Program-made: the position numbers and the translations under genes | Notes under the pieces: model-generated | Told to the model about the DNA's origin: nothing | Database searches by the model: none | The model's input: only the letters and a program-made list of their open reading frames with translations | Shown: piece by piece, positions 12,357 through 24,015 of the stretch | How positions within the stretch are numbered: position 1 is the first letter of the stretch | Layout: the number at the start of each line of letters is the position of its first letter | Assembly (NCBI GenBank): GCA_958450325.1 | Contig: OY288259.1 | Location: forward strand, 29,258,734-29,322,733 | From: Agrostemma githago | Taxonomy: Eukaryota; Streptophyta; Magnoliopsida; Caryophyllales; Caryophyllaceae | Length of the DNA stretch: 64,000 bases | Direction of reading: 5' to 3'

Positions 12357-13831
12357 CTAACCCGATCCAAGCTTTTCACCACCCCCATCCAGCATGGGTG
12401 GAAGACCCTTAGCAACATCATCAAAACGGCCTGAACCAGTACGTACCAGTCCAGCAGAGAGCATACCAACAGCCGAAACCGCATGCGAAGCAGCAGCTCC
12501 TTTAGAGCACGCAGCCTGGATAGCATCGGACAGCCCAGTTAGCTTACCAGTAGCAGCAGCACCTGGTCGCAACAGGGCAGCAGCAGCTGACTGCACAACA
12601 GGACAACAGCAGCAGCAGGCGCACCAGACCGACCAGCAGAAGCAGCAGCAATCAGGCCCTGCGAACCAGCAGCAACAGCATCATACGAAACAGCTGAACC
12701 TGGTCGCACCAGGGAGGCAGCAGCTGTCCGCACAACAGCAGCAGGCGCACCAGCCCTTCGATTAGAAACAACAGCAGCAGACTGGCCAACAGCAGACGAA
12801 GGGGCCTGCAGCCCAGCAGCAACAATAGCAGCGGGTTGTTTGCTCACTGCTAATCCAACTTTATGCTTTTTCTTTATGTCCAATCTCGCCCTTTTCAACT
12901 CCTCCTTCTTGCAATCAGTAGCATCATGGCCATATCCTCTACATTTGTTACACCAAATGGGTTTCCATTCATACTTAATCATTACCTCAATAACATTCTC
13001 AAGCTCATCCATGAATTTGATTGAGTTCTTGAGTTTTTGCCCCACTTTGACTAACACCATGACCCGAGCATAACCCAATCTAGTGCGTTCTTCCGTAGCT
13101 AAATCAGACTTAACATACGGTCCCACCAAAGAAGCTATACGGGTTAGGCTTCGGCCATAAAATTTTAGAGGTAAATCATGCAATTGTATCCAAATAGGAA
13201 CTTCTTGCACATCCTCCTTGTCCAATTTAGCATCAGGCGTCCATTCTTTCACAATTAAAGGTTTGTTATCAAACATATAGATTCCATGATTGAGAACAGT
13301 TATCTTGGCATTGTTTTCCTTGAACCGAACTACAAAAATTCCATTTGGAAGAAAGGAAATTTTATCAATCCCATGCTCCTTCCAAATTCTCCTCACATAC
13401 CCTTCGATCACTTCCCATGGAGGGTTAGCTCCCATGATAAAGCAATAGACGACATTACTCAAGTATTCAATTTCATCTTCGACTTCATCACTAGTAAGCT
13501 TCATCATTTCTTCTTTCTCCTCACAGTCAATGACTTTTTTTCCATCCTTTTGTTTCCACCCAATACAATCAATAAGGGTGGGGTTGGTTTTCGGCACAAC
13601 TTGAGAATCAAGTTCCAAAACTTCATTCTCCTCAAAATCAGATTCGTAGTTCAAACCCGGAATCCCTCTGATTCTCTCATTGATGGCTTGTTCATCCTCT
13701 ACTTCACTAGAACTAGGTATCAATTGATTAAAATTAGGTTTCAATTGATTTTTTCGAGTCAGTACCTCTTTCGCAATGGTACGGATCGTAGCCTTAGGAC
13801 CCTTCCCCGGAATGCGGTTCTTCTTCCTCAT
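12357..13831 (-). pseudogene. LINE ORF1: DUF4283-type, CCHC zinc knuckle
   Basis: RNA-binding protein of plant L1 LINEs. Start ATG at 13831, basic N-terminus. The central region contains YCFIMGANPPWEVIEGYVRR and VWIQLHDLP-like motifs typical of the DUF4283 family in LINE ORF1. A CCHC knuckle (CNKCRGYGHDATDC) lies near 12,950-12,910. The C-terminal third is an Ala/Val/Gln-rich tail encoded by a GCA/CAG-rich tract (about 12,380-12,830). One frameshift near 12,580 separates the first frame (to 12539) from a second that runs to 12357, only 12 bases before the ORF2 ATG, which is the close spacing usual in these LINEs. Confidence 0.75.
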
Positions 13832-13889
13832 GATGGCACCGGAAAGCGGGCTGTCGGAGTCAGGCCGGCACCGGAGCGCAGGAAAGAAA

Positions 13890-15290
13890 AGAGGTGAAAA
13901 ATTTTACTTTGCCATTCAGAGTCACCTCTTCGTTCCTCCCTTTGATTACCCTCTTTTTCTACGTCCTTCTATATCTACTCAACGTATCCCCTGGCATCTC
14001 CCTCTTCTCTCCTTCTCCAACTTCCATCTCGACCCCTGCTGCCGTCTCTATTGGTCGAGTTCCACCTTCCCCTCTGTTTTTTCCTCTGTTCTTTTTCTGT
14101 TGCTGCTGCTACGCTCTGCCGCTGCTACTGCTGTTGCTGCTACGTTGCTGTCGCTGCTATATTCTACTGCTCGTATGTCTCCTTCTTCGTCCTCCTTTCC
14201 CTTTCTTCTTCTTCTTCTTCGTGCATCTGCTACTGTCCCGGTCTGTTGTTGTTTCCTGATCCTTCTGCTGCGTTTTGTGGCTGTTACGGTATTGCTACTG
14301 CTGTTTTTTGTCCCTTTCTTCTTCCTATTCGACTGTTGTTTGTTGCTGTGTGTTGTTCCTTGTTCTTCTTCCTCTTCGCTGCTGATGTCTGCTGCTGTCT
14401 TCTTCTTTTTCTCCTCCTTCTGTTCTTATTTCTTTGTTTCTTCCTGCTCTTGCTGTCCGCTGTTGCTCGCTATTGCTCTTCTTCTTATTGTATTACTGCA
14501 TTTCTTCTTCGTATGCTGCTGTTTCTGTATTTTGATGCTGCGGTTTGCTGTGGGTGTTATATCGTTATTCTGTTCTCGTTCCTTTTGTTGTTCGCTGCCC
14601 CTATGATTGTTGTTGTTCGGTCTGCCTTCTGTCCTTTCGTGCCTTCTTCTTTCTCGTTCTCATTCGTGCTTTTAACATCTGCTGCACGTTGTCCTTTCGC
14701 TGTTGATGTTTGGTGGGTTATTTGTTATGTTTCATTATCGTTTGTTACTGTTGCATACTCGTCTCCCCTGTTTCACACTCCTCTGTTTTTGGCTGCTTCT
14801 ATGCATCTACTATACTCGTACGCGGGCCTTTTCCGACGTTGATTTGTTCGTGTTTTTTTGTGATCTTCTTCAGGTTTCGTTTCATCTTCTTTTCTATTCA
14901 CTCTTTTGTTGCATCTGCTGCTGCTGGCCATGTTTACGACTGCTTCTCTTCTTCTTCTTCTTCTTCTTCGCATTCTTTATGTTTTAGCATCGTTGATTTC
15001 CTGTTGCGTTGCTACTGTTCGCGTCGTTGTTACTACTGTCCGATGTTTGTCTTCCGTATCCTCCTTTATTCCTTCTGATCTCGTTTTGCTACCTACTCGT
15101 TTCCATCTTCTTTATTTTCGTTCTCCGCGTCCTTCTTCCTGCTGTCATTCCTGTTGCTGCTGCCCTTCTTCTATCATGTTTGTTGATTCGATCTAGTTCA
15201 GTCGTCATGCTTCTATTTTTGACACATCGTTCCCCTTTCCGTCTTGTGTCGTTTACGTCTCATCCTTTTATTTTGTCTTCTCGATTGTCG
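13890..15290 (+). other. Pyrimidine-rich CTG/TTC low-complexity part of LTR A
   Basis: Long runs of CTGCTG, TTCTTC and CTTCTT on the plus strand give open frames of Cys/Leu/Ser/Phe only. No domain or plausible codon structure supports a gene. By position it is part of the LTR A transcript leader beyond the nested LINE. Confidence 0.5.
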
Positions 15291-15526
15291 TGGTGAATCG
15301 AACTTGAGGACTAGCGGTTCTACAACTTGGAGCTTAAGGACGACACTTCTACTGATTTGAAGCTTGGGTTGATCAGGAAAGACGAGTACGAGTTCATTTC
15401 GGATGTCGACTTAAGGTAACTTTAGGACGTTACTCGATTTTATATCGTATGTTTGAGTAGTAGTATGTAGTAAATATTTTAACTTCGGTTTTCTAATTTT
15501 TAGCTATTTATTATTTGCTAAAAATA

Positions 15527-15732
15527 CTCCGTCCACTTCTTTTATATCTTCCACATTGGGTTTGGGGAGATATTTAAGAAAGGTGAAATATGTGGATGAA
15601 AAAGAAAGGGAAAAAAGAAAGTGGGGTCACAAAGAATAAGAACCACAAAAAATATACTTAAAAGGAAAGTGGAAGATAATAGATAAGTTACCCAAATAGG
15701 AAATGTGGAAGATTATAGAGAAGTGGAGGGAG
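15527..15732. mobile_element. Stowaway-like MITE (206 bp)
   Basis: Terminal inverted repeats starting CTCCGTCCACTTCT and ending AGAAGTGGAGGGAG on the same strand, flanked by TA on both sides (15525-15526 and 15733-15734). The repeats extend inward through the TCTTCCACATT / AATGTGGAAGA match. TA duplication and CTCC(C/G)TCC ends are Stowaway (Tc1/mariner) hallmarks. No coding capacity. Confidence 0.8.
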
Positions 15733-17448
15733 TATTATTTAATAAATCGTATGCTTTTTAAATATTTTACAATTTTCGATATCGTTTTATAAATCGTTAG
15801 TAATTTTATTATTAATGATCGTTATAATATTTTGTTGGTTATCGTGATACTAGTAACTAAATAATATCGATTTCATATTTTGGTCATATTTCGTTAATTT
15901 CTAATTTTTAACTCAAAATCGTATTTTTATATTATAATCGAGATTTGTATACTCGTTCAATAAATTAATTTTCGTTTTACGATTTATACTAATAAATGAG
16001 AAAATAGTCGATTTAGTTTTAAATATATTTTTCGTCGAGACTATTTTCATTAATAATTTCCGATTGACTATATTTTATAAATATCCGTATTATTTATTAA
16101 TAAAAACTATCTGTTAAAAATAATTTGAAATCTTCGTAAATCTCATTTCATTTATAAAACTCATTGATTTAATTAATTTTGATATCGTTTTTTTTAAAAC
16201 GTCTCTTTTCTAAAATTTATAGTTTTAACTCGATTTCGTAATCCTTTACAAAGTACTATACTTTGACTTTTTATATTTCATTTATATTTTGAGTAACGAG
16301 TTTGGAAATATATTAAAGTTACGATAACGACGATAATAATAAGATGTTAATTTCGTTAGAAATGCTATTTTTATACATTTCACTTATTTTAATAACTTAC
16401 GTATTTTCTATAAGAATTTCTATTTTAAGTAAGTTTCTAAAATTAGCAAGTTTCTATTTATAGAAAGTTTCCCTTTTATATAAAGTGTTTATTCCTTATA
16501 TCCTCATAATGATTATATTTATTTTGATTATCGATAATGGCTTGTTTTGGAGTTATGGAATAAAGACAAGTGTGGGGTTAGAGTAATATAATCTGGGGTT
16601 TACGGTTTTGCCATCAGCTATAAGGCTAGTGTATCAGGAATCGGTACATTAGTTGTTGAACCGGGTGATAGGTCTCCCGGGAGTTGTGTACATTTTGACC
16701 TTAAGCTTAGGCCTCGCAGTAAGTCGCCGTCATAAGTTGAACTGGGTGACAGGTAATCCCAGGAGGGGTGTGCATTGTCTTAAACTAAGGCCACGCATTT
16801 ATAAGTCGCCGTCCTATTATGGTTGAGGAGCCTAGTTAGAGACCGAAGTTTGATTTGTTTGAACTAGGTTCTCGAAACTAGTTTTTAGTATTCTCCTGGT
16901 GAAAGTCTGACCTTCTACACTGATTATTTCCATAATGCCTTTCGAATATTTTTATTATTATCGATACATTTTGATTTGCAGGTTGACCAATATTTGAAGT
17001 TTTCTTCTGAAAACTTGTTCTGATTTTATTATTCCAATATTTTCAGTTTCTCCGAAAGCTTATTTTTATCATATCATTTTAATGTTTTCCCTTTTAATTA
17101 TTTTGATATAGTAATACTATTATTTTTCCATATGGTATAATATGGCTGGGAGAACGTCCGAGTTACTCCCCACTGACGTGGCTGTTATGTTTATAACACG
17201 ACAGGTATTTGCTGCTGGGTTTTGGGTGTAAGCTAGCGAGTAGCGTGGATCCTACTCTTTCTTCATTCTTGTAATTTATGGATTTGTATAACCCGTTTGG
17301 AGAATTTCCTTTTTAGCCCCTTTGTAAAAAGAGGCCTTTGTATTGACTTACCATTTCTTTTAATAAGATATAGTTTGTCAGTGTGTTATAATCCCAACTC
17401 TACAGTGTCTCCGCCACTGTATTGCGTTAGAATTTCTAGGGGATTACA

Positions 17449-20053
17449 GTTGGTATCAGAGCATTGTTGCTCCCGACGCTTACACCTGATTTTTGGAAAA
17501 ATACCAGTAAATGATTTGAAAAATAAAAAAATATTAGTGAGAGATGGGTAGAAACTAAAATAACGATTAACTGTTAGGTTTATATGTTTTTGTAACTCAA
17601 TGACTAGCATTGAATATTTGTTGCTTTTGTCTGGAAGAAGATGAATGAATAAGATGCTGATATGATGCTGCTCCGGATCGGGACAAGACCTGCTTAGAAC
17701 TCTCAACGCCTGCTAGTTCGAGTGGACAACTTTGTGCTACAAAGAAGATACAATGGTGACCTTTCAGCTCATATTTAGTTCACTCAAGCTACAGGTTAGA
17801 TGATCAAGAGTAGATTCCTGTTCCATGATGTTGCAGTAGATCTAGATGGAGCGACCAAGACTTGTGTGCTCGTTCCTCTACAAGAAGATGAAGTAAACCA
17901 TTTAGTTCCCTCGTGAACTCTGGAGGCCCGAAGATCCTCGTGAACTCTGGAGGCCCGAAGATTCTCCTCTGGTTTAAGATAGTAGTATAGGATCATCGAT
18001 TCCTTTCTACCTTCCTTTAGTTCTCCTAATTCTTCTCTTTTATATTCTCATCTTCATTTTCTTGGTGAATCCTCTTTCTACTCTTATATTCTACCATCTT
18101 CCTCTTGAGATTCTTTGGTTAGACCAGATTATGTCTTAGTGAACCCCGAGTTATAGATGTTTGAGGTTTGATAAACCCTTGTTACCTGGTTTGAGGATTG
18201 TGAGTCTACCCTACCTTTTTAGCAAGTAAGAAATTCTTGAGGATCGATTTGAATGGTAAATTGTTGCTTGATGGAATTAGGATGATACTTTGGGCACTGA
18301 ACCTTGGGTTATAGGTTACTTGATTATTTGGAGTACTTAGAGTTGAATATATTTTTGGAATAATAAGAGTGTGTCATATTGGATGGATACCTAGTACCTA
18401 ACCTAGAACCAAACTAAGTGTAACTGATAGTATTGCTTTGGGATTCTTACCTAATGCTTATTTAATGGATGTATTGTGAATATTTGGGATCATAGAGTAT
18501 CGTTTAAAGTGTTGGTCTAAGTGCTGTGGTACCATTGAAGGTTTTTATTAATGTTGTTAGAATTTTTGGTTGACATAGATTGCCCGTGTTTCTTAAGGAA
18601 TTAGATCGTTGTTTAAGGTTGTAACCTACGAACTTTAGAGTTGAGTGATATAACTTGGATGAATTAATTATTCTTAACCTTGAAGAAGAGAAATATTTTG
18701 CACAATCATAATTTAGGCTTTTTGTGTTGTTTTGAGGAATACTATAATACACATCATCTTATTGGGACTTTCATGTTACAACTCTTTGACCAGCGAGATT
18801 GTGCATTCGTTGAGTTATTAATTATATTGTGGTTGCACCGTGGTGATTCGAAATTTGATGGACTCCTAGAAACATTAGTCGAATGATGTATTTGAAGATG
18901 TGAGTGTTCGCTATTACCTATAGATTTGAGCATGTTTGAGGATTTGTCATGCGTTCCCAAGTTCTGTACTTGTGGTATTATAAACATGTTGGTGATCATT
19001 TTTGAGGATTTTGTACCCGAGCCTTGTTAAATTGGTGGACCTCGTCTAGTGTTCCTTACTCGAGAAATTTGGAGTATACTTCGAGTTCAAACTTTATGAG
19101 CTTTGGATTTAAGAACCTTATCGATTGCGAGTTTGGGTTTGTCTGATGACCGTTGGAATTTTAAGTAATGAGTTTAGATTCTAAAACGTTTGTGGATTGT
19201 ATTTTGTTGTTTGAACGATTAGATAGTCATGTGAGACATTTTTGGAGATTGTGACTGAGTAATGCACCTAATGCCTAATATTGGACTTAATGTTATTTGA
19301 TGGAAATTTAGGTACCCGTGTTGTGGGAGTCGTACCGGGAATCTCGAGATGGTTAACTTCTTCTGTATTTCCTTGAGAGCTCCGTTTGACCCTTAATTTC
19401 GTTCCTCCCATTAGCTTTTCTTAAATTCTGCTACTTCTTCTTCGGCCAATCCCTTTGACTTCTTTGTCGGGTTTGAAAAATTCTGTTTCGATTTGTCGTT
19501 GACTCTGACTCTATTTATCCGTTTACCATTTTCCCGAACCTATGTTATGAAAAGTTTGACTAATTAAAAAAAAATAAAAAAATTTGATTTTCAAGAAATT
19601 TTAACATTTTGAGTTATAAACTTCAAAACTTTGTATTTCGTTTTTGTTTTATACTTAGTCCTGTTTCAAAATGCCTTAATAATTTATTTTAAGTATTTCG
19701 GAATTGTTCCAAATTTTAATTTTCAAGCGTGTTTAAATTTTACGAAAACTTTCATAATTGCAATATTTTGGATTTTTATAAGATTATTATGTAAAAAGAT
19801 TTAACATTTCGAAAAACTTTGTATGTCTAAATTTTTATTTATTGTCGTTAGACTTTAAATCTGTTATTGAAAATGTTTATCGACTGATTCGATTCTTATT
19901 TACTAACTACAAAACTTGATTTCTCAAATTCTTGTTTCGTCTTAAAACAAAGTATTGTCGAATTTCTTAATTAGTACGTTTTACTGTTGTTTTGAAAATA
20001 TTTGGGTACCTTTCACCCTGGAGTTCGTTTACAAATATTTTATCGTCATTATT
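17449..20053 (+). other. Non-coding interior of family A LTR element
   Basis: Begins directly after the LTR. No frame above about 110 residues, and no gag, protease, RT or integrase motif in any frame I read. The first 1.3 kb (17,460-18,780) matches the interior of the inverted copy B (30,520-29,283, then 23,331-23,200, read in reverse), so the non-coding state is shared by two copies. This suits a non-autonomous large retrotransposon derivative. The right end is very AT-rich and stops where the gag of element E begins. Confidence 0.55.
17451..17462 (+). promoter_or_regulatory. tRNA-Met-type primer-binding site, family A
   Basis: TGGTATCAGAGC, complementary to the initiator tRNA-Met 3' end and the commonest primer site of plant LTR elements, lies two bases after the GGATTACA end of the LTR. 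It fixes the plus orientation. Confidence 0.85.
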
Positions 20054-20789
20054 TTATTGAATAATTTTTAACTTACGATTTATCAATTGAGCCCCAAGAT
20101 CGGCACTAAGTTGTGTGATAGCATTGATTTCATGCCTTCCCCCTCTATTTGCCTTTCTAGGCCTAGAATAGGGAATTGTGGACCGCCATTTCTTCAATCC
20201 TAGCCCATGTTTGGTCATCGGTAAGCCTTCCATTAGACCCCATGTTGAGTATGGCCCTAGAATCTTCATATAAACCATTCCAAAATTGTTGGACAAGAAA
20301 CCATTGGGACAACCCATGATGGAGGCAAGAACGGACCAAGGCTTTAATCCTCTCCTACGACTCATAAAGACTTTCTTTGTCACGTTGTTGAAACCCCGTG
20401 ATTGAAGCTCTCAATAGGTTAGTCTTCTCCGGTAGATAAAACTTTTGGTAGAATGCTAAAGCTAGCTTCTTCCATGTGTCTATACCTAGAGCTGTCTTGT
20501 CGAGACCTTTGAGCCATTGTTTTGCCTTGCCAATCAAAGAGAAAGGAAATAGGACCCACCGAATTTGGTCTTGGGTTATTCCTGGTTGTGAGATGGCCTC
20601 GCAATAGTCGGAAAAGGTTTCCATGTGTTGATGAGGATTTTCTGTTGGTAACCCACGAAATTGACTTCTTTCAACCAATTGGATAAATTGCGTTTTAGCC
20701 ACAATATTTCCGGCATATGCGGCCGGTAAAGCGGTTGAACCGGGCAAAACGTCTTCCGTGAAGGTTGAATGAGAAGAGAATTTAGGCAT
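20054..20789 (-). pseudogene. Athila-type gag, truncated and frameshifted (element E)
   Basis: Capsid/nucleocapsid precursor of a Ty3/gypsy element. Start ATG at 20789. The retrotransposon gag domain is clear from about residue 35: QFRGLPTENPHQHMETF, then IRWVLFPFSLIGKAKQWL, then FYQKFYLPEKT. A frameshift near 20,360-20,380 moves the continuation to another frame, which ends in QLSADLGAQL before sequence identity is lost at about 20,055-20,080. Nucleocapsid, protease and pol are absent, so the element is truncated here. Leader, primer site and 5' LTR follow to the right. Confidence 0.75.
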
Positions 20790-21301
20790 TGTACGGTTGA
20801 TTGGTGATGAAGGTGTTGAACTTGTAGAGGAGGTATTTGGACTTGCGGGAGATGAAGAAGGTGATGTTGTTGATATGGAGGTGCCGAAGGGGTTTAGGAA
20901 ACTCTCTTCGGTGGCTTCTGTAGATGAGGAGTTTAGATCAATCTCCTAGTTTTGCTCGAAATCTCGGCTTGTACCCAGTTGGGAACCTCTCAATCTTAAA
21001 ACCGTCCGTTGGCGAAGGTTTCGAAATAACCTTTCCGGCTCTGAGTTGTAGAGAAGAGGATGGTTACCACCTCTAGGCATACACTGTAGACTACGAGCAA
21101 ACGTGAGAAGTCTAGTGCTTTTTGAGCACTAGATAAGAAAGAAATAAACTCACACACACACAAAAAGCATGGGAGAACTAAGAAGAGGAAAAGCAAAATA
21201 AAAATGAGAACAAACCAACAAAATATGCACAATGAACAAAAGAAGAACACAAAACGGTAACAAAATCAAGGAAATAAGTAAACAAAGTCTAATATTCCCC
21301 G
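20790..21301 (-). other. 5' leader of element E
   Basis: Between the gag start and the primer site. No gene seen; small open frames here lack any recognisable motif. Confidence 0.6.
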
Positions 21302-21319
21302 TCCCCGGCAACGACGCCA
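21302..21319 (-). promoter_or_regulatory. tRNA-Asp-type primer-binding site, element E
   Basis: The plus strand reads TCCCCGGCAACGACGCCA; the minus strand TGGCGTCGTTGCCGGGGA matches the primer site used by Athila elements (tRNA-Asp, TGGCGCCGTTGCCGGGGA) with one mismatch. ATT separates it from the LTR. Confidence 0.85.
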
Positions 21320-21322
21320 AAT

Positions 21323-22983
21323 TGATGGAGGGATTTGCCGTCAATCCTACCAACAAATAAATCCAACTAAACCTAACTGGGTAGAAAGGGTAAGTCGGGT
21401 CGAGTCTATGGGGACGGAAAGAGGGGTTAGACTAAGGTTACCTAAATACAAGACTAGGTCACCAAAACACAAGAGGAGGAGAATTGACAAGAATTGACTA
21501 CAAACACAATTGCTAAGCAAAGAAATAAGGATAAACAAACTAGGCAAAAGAAGAGGTTTAAAACTATGGTGATGAATGAACTAGGGATGAGATAAACTAA
21601 TTGATACAACTAGAGCTAAATTCAACTAACTAACCAGAGTAGTAATCACTAAAATGAAGGAGAAATCAAATGGGAAGGAGTAGGGTTAGGTTGGGTTCAT
21701 AAGGGCCATAGGATAGTTGGGTAGTCGAGGGGGTAGGTTTCACCTACTTAGTAAGGTCGGTCCGCGCTCTCGCGTCAAAGACAACCCCGAAAATTCATGC
21801 AAGCTATTACCCAAAACATGAAGAATCAATCACAAGTCAAGCATACAATGAGAAGGAGGAAACAAGCAAGAGTTGTATCGCCACTTCTACCCTAACAAGC
21901 AATTCATCAAAAACATGGTATGCATATCAAGTGACTAGTAACAAAGAATCCACCTTTACCCACAATCAAACCCTAATCATCCATAATCAACACTTAATCC
22001 CCCTACTAACCCCACAATAAGTCTACTCACACGTAATCAAACTAACACTAACAATAACAAGAGAAATCAACATAATAACTAAAACATTCATAATGGAAAA
22101 CAACAAGGATGAACAACACCAAATGATAAAGATTGAAACTTGAATGATAAACAAAGATTAAAGGAAAAGAGAAGAGTAATTATACCAAACTAGCAAGGAG
22201 AAAAGATGAAAAGTTGTGTATAAAGAACACCCAAAAACCTCCACCAAATGTTGTCAAGATTGGATGATTTCTTCAAGAGATCCCTTAATACAAGAGTAAC
22301 TATCTAAATTAAGCTAAGATTAACAAAAGGTTAAGGAAAGATTAATGATAAACTAAGCTAATGATGAAGTATGTCTATCTAGGGTTTAGAATAGTGTAAG
22401 GTAATGAAAAGTGCTTAAAACAACAACAAGAGGGGGGGTATATATAGGGTTTCACGAGTGAAGGAGGCGGAAAAAGCGAAGACGACCAGAACTGGGCCCT
22501 TCCCGACCGGGAGGGTGATGATCCTGGTCGGGAAGAGATGATCCCGGTCGGGAAGCTCTTCTTCTCGGTCGGGAAGGGGCTCCAGAAGCTCTTGTTTGCT
22601 TTCCCTCTTCGTCTCGGTCGTGATGGATGTAATCCCGACCGGGATGGGTCATGTAGGCCTCAAATATTATCTCATAGGTCCCTACTTGCTCTTCATAGGG
22701 TTCTTTTCGATTTTCGGTGCTCAAGATTGGTTCCCAAGGGCTCAGGAATGGGTCCCAAGGGCTCGAGATCGAGTCTAAGCTACCGGGTGATCGTCGCTCC
22801 TCTTCGTTGGCTCCAAATGTGCCGGAAACGAGTTGGAATCGTTCCATTTCTCCAAGATTGGCCTTAGGAACCTAAAACAAGCTAGAAGAAGCGTAAGTAG
22901 CCTCGAAACCGCTCCAAAGAGCGATTCCACAAGAGAAACCGGGACCAAACACAAGGAAGAAGCATTACATAACACACTTATCA
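21323..22983 (-). repeat. 5' LTR of Athila-like element E
   Basis: On the minus strand it begins TGATAAGTGTG at 22983 and ends CCCTCCATCA at 21323, giving TGAT...ATCA ends. The length is 1661 bp. A TATA box (22,439-22,447) and an array of CCCGACCGGG-type palindromes (22,498-22,645) lie in the U3 part. No gene inside. Confidence 0.75.
22439..22447 (-). promoter_or_regulatory. TATA box in LTR E
   Basis: The minus strand reads CCCTATATATACCCCC. It lies about 50 bp downstream of the palindrome array and is the likely core promoter of element E. Confidence 0.55.
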
Positions 22984-23336
22984 AGCACAAGAACAAAGAA
23001 GAAAGAAAAACACGCAGCAGCAGCACAATCGCAAAAGGGCGAACAACAATACAACAGAAACGTGAACAAAAGGTAGAACAAAGAAGGAGAAGGAAGTAAA
23101 ATACGCAGAACATAATACATAAGCATAAGTATAACGCATAACAACGTCACTAGCCGCAGTGATCACGCACAAGATCGACACCACAAGGTCTAAGGTTATA
23201 ACAGTCCCAATAAGATGATCTGTATTATAGTATTCCTCAAAACAGCACAATTAAACCAAACTTTGATTGTGCAAGATATTTCTCTTCTCTAGGGATAACA
23301 ACAATTTATCCAAGTTAAATCACTCAACTCCAAAGT
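22984..23336 (-). other. Interior of inverted family A relative (copy B), left piece
   Basis: From about 23,200 to 23,336 it matches 18,780-18,630 in reverse (ATAAGATGA...TATAGTATTCCTCAAAAC). The part 22,984-23,200 has no counterpart in copy A. It joins the piece starting at 29,283 once the solo LTR is removed. Ends with AAAGT, the left target duplication of that LTR. Confidence 0.55.
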
Positions 23337-24015
23337 TGTAATCCTCTAGAAAATCTAACGCGATACAGTGGCCGAAACACTGTAGAGTCGGGATTAAAAC
23401 ACACTGTAACTATGTCTTAGTAAATTTAAAATGGTAAAGTCAAACAATAGGCCTAAAATAGAAATGGTCAAAATTTAAAACAATCCACGAAAGGGGTTGA
23501 ACAATCCATAAGACATAATTATTCAAAATAAATAAGCAGGATCCACATTGTCCGCTAGCCCACACCCGGAACATGTATACCTGCCATGTTAAAACATAAC
23601 AGCCACAATCAGTGGGGAGCAACGTCAACGTTCTCCCAACCGTATAACAGGATTTTAAAAATGTAATTACTACTATAGAAAAATAGTAAAAATGGAAAAC
23701 AGTAAAACAACATATTAAAATAAGCTTTCAGCGCCAAAACCAAAATATTAAAATGGGTTTCCGAAGAAATAGAAAAATAGTTGCCAACCTGCAAACCAAT
23801 TTATATCGATAATATAAAAATATTCCAAATGGCGTTATAGATAGGATTAATGTAGAATCTAGACTTTCACTAAGATAATACTAGAAACTAGCTTCGAGAA
23901 CTGTAAACTTAACTCAAAACAGAATCCAGTCTCTAACTAGGTAACTCAACTATAACAGGACTACGTGCAGCGAGGTCCTGGTTAAGTAGTGCATACCCCT
24001 CCTAGACAACAAATA

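Larger units (their letters stand above)
9061..13890 (-). mobile_element. L1-type LINE, minus strand, nearly full length
   Basis: The 3' end is marked by a T run at 9061-9069 on the plus strand (the A tail on the coding strand). ORF2 and ORF1 follow in the minus direction. The 5' end is not resolved: it lies between the ORF1 start (13831) and the pyrimidine-rich LTR sequence from about 13,900, and I could not find a convincing target duplication. Confidence 0.75.
8400..17448 (+). repeat. 5' LTR of large LTR element, family A (with nested LINE and MITE)
   Basis: Starts TGTAACACCCC at 8400 and ends GGGGATTACA at 17448, two bases before a primer site. A LINE (about 9061-13,890) and a Stowaway-like MITE (15527-15732) lie inside, leaving about 4 kb of LTR proper. 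That is close to the net 3.86 kb of the solo LTR of the same family at 23337-29282. The segment 16,540-17,448 matches both 31,478-30,523 and 26,100-23,337 read in reverse. The first part (8400-9060) is AT-rich and diverges from the corresponding end of the solo LTR, so the left edge is less certain than the right. Confidence 0.6.

Noticed and set aside
12394..12765. Plus-strand Gln-rich frame
   Set aside because: Antisense shadow of the LINE ORF1 tail; the opposite strand carries the conserved domain.
13776..15296. Several overlapping plus-strand frames of 90-280 residues
   Set aside because: They consist of Cys/Leu/Ser/Phe from CTG/TTC low-complexity DNA, overlap in all three frames and contain no domain.
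22452..23113. Frames around the LTR E promoter
   Set aside because: Within LTR and flanking non-coding sequence; low-complexity, with no recognisable motif.
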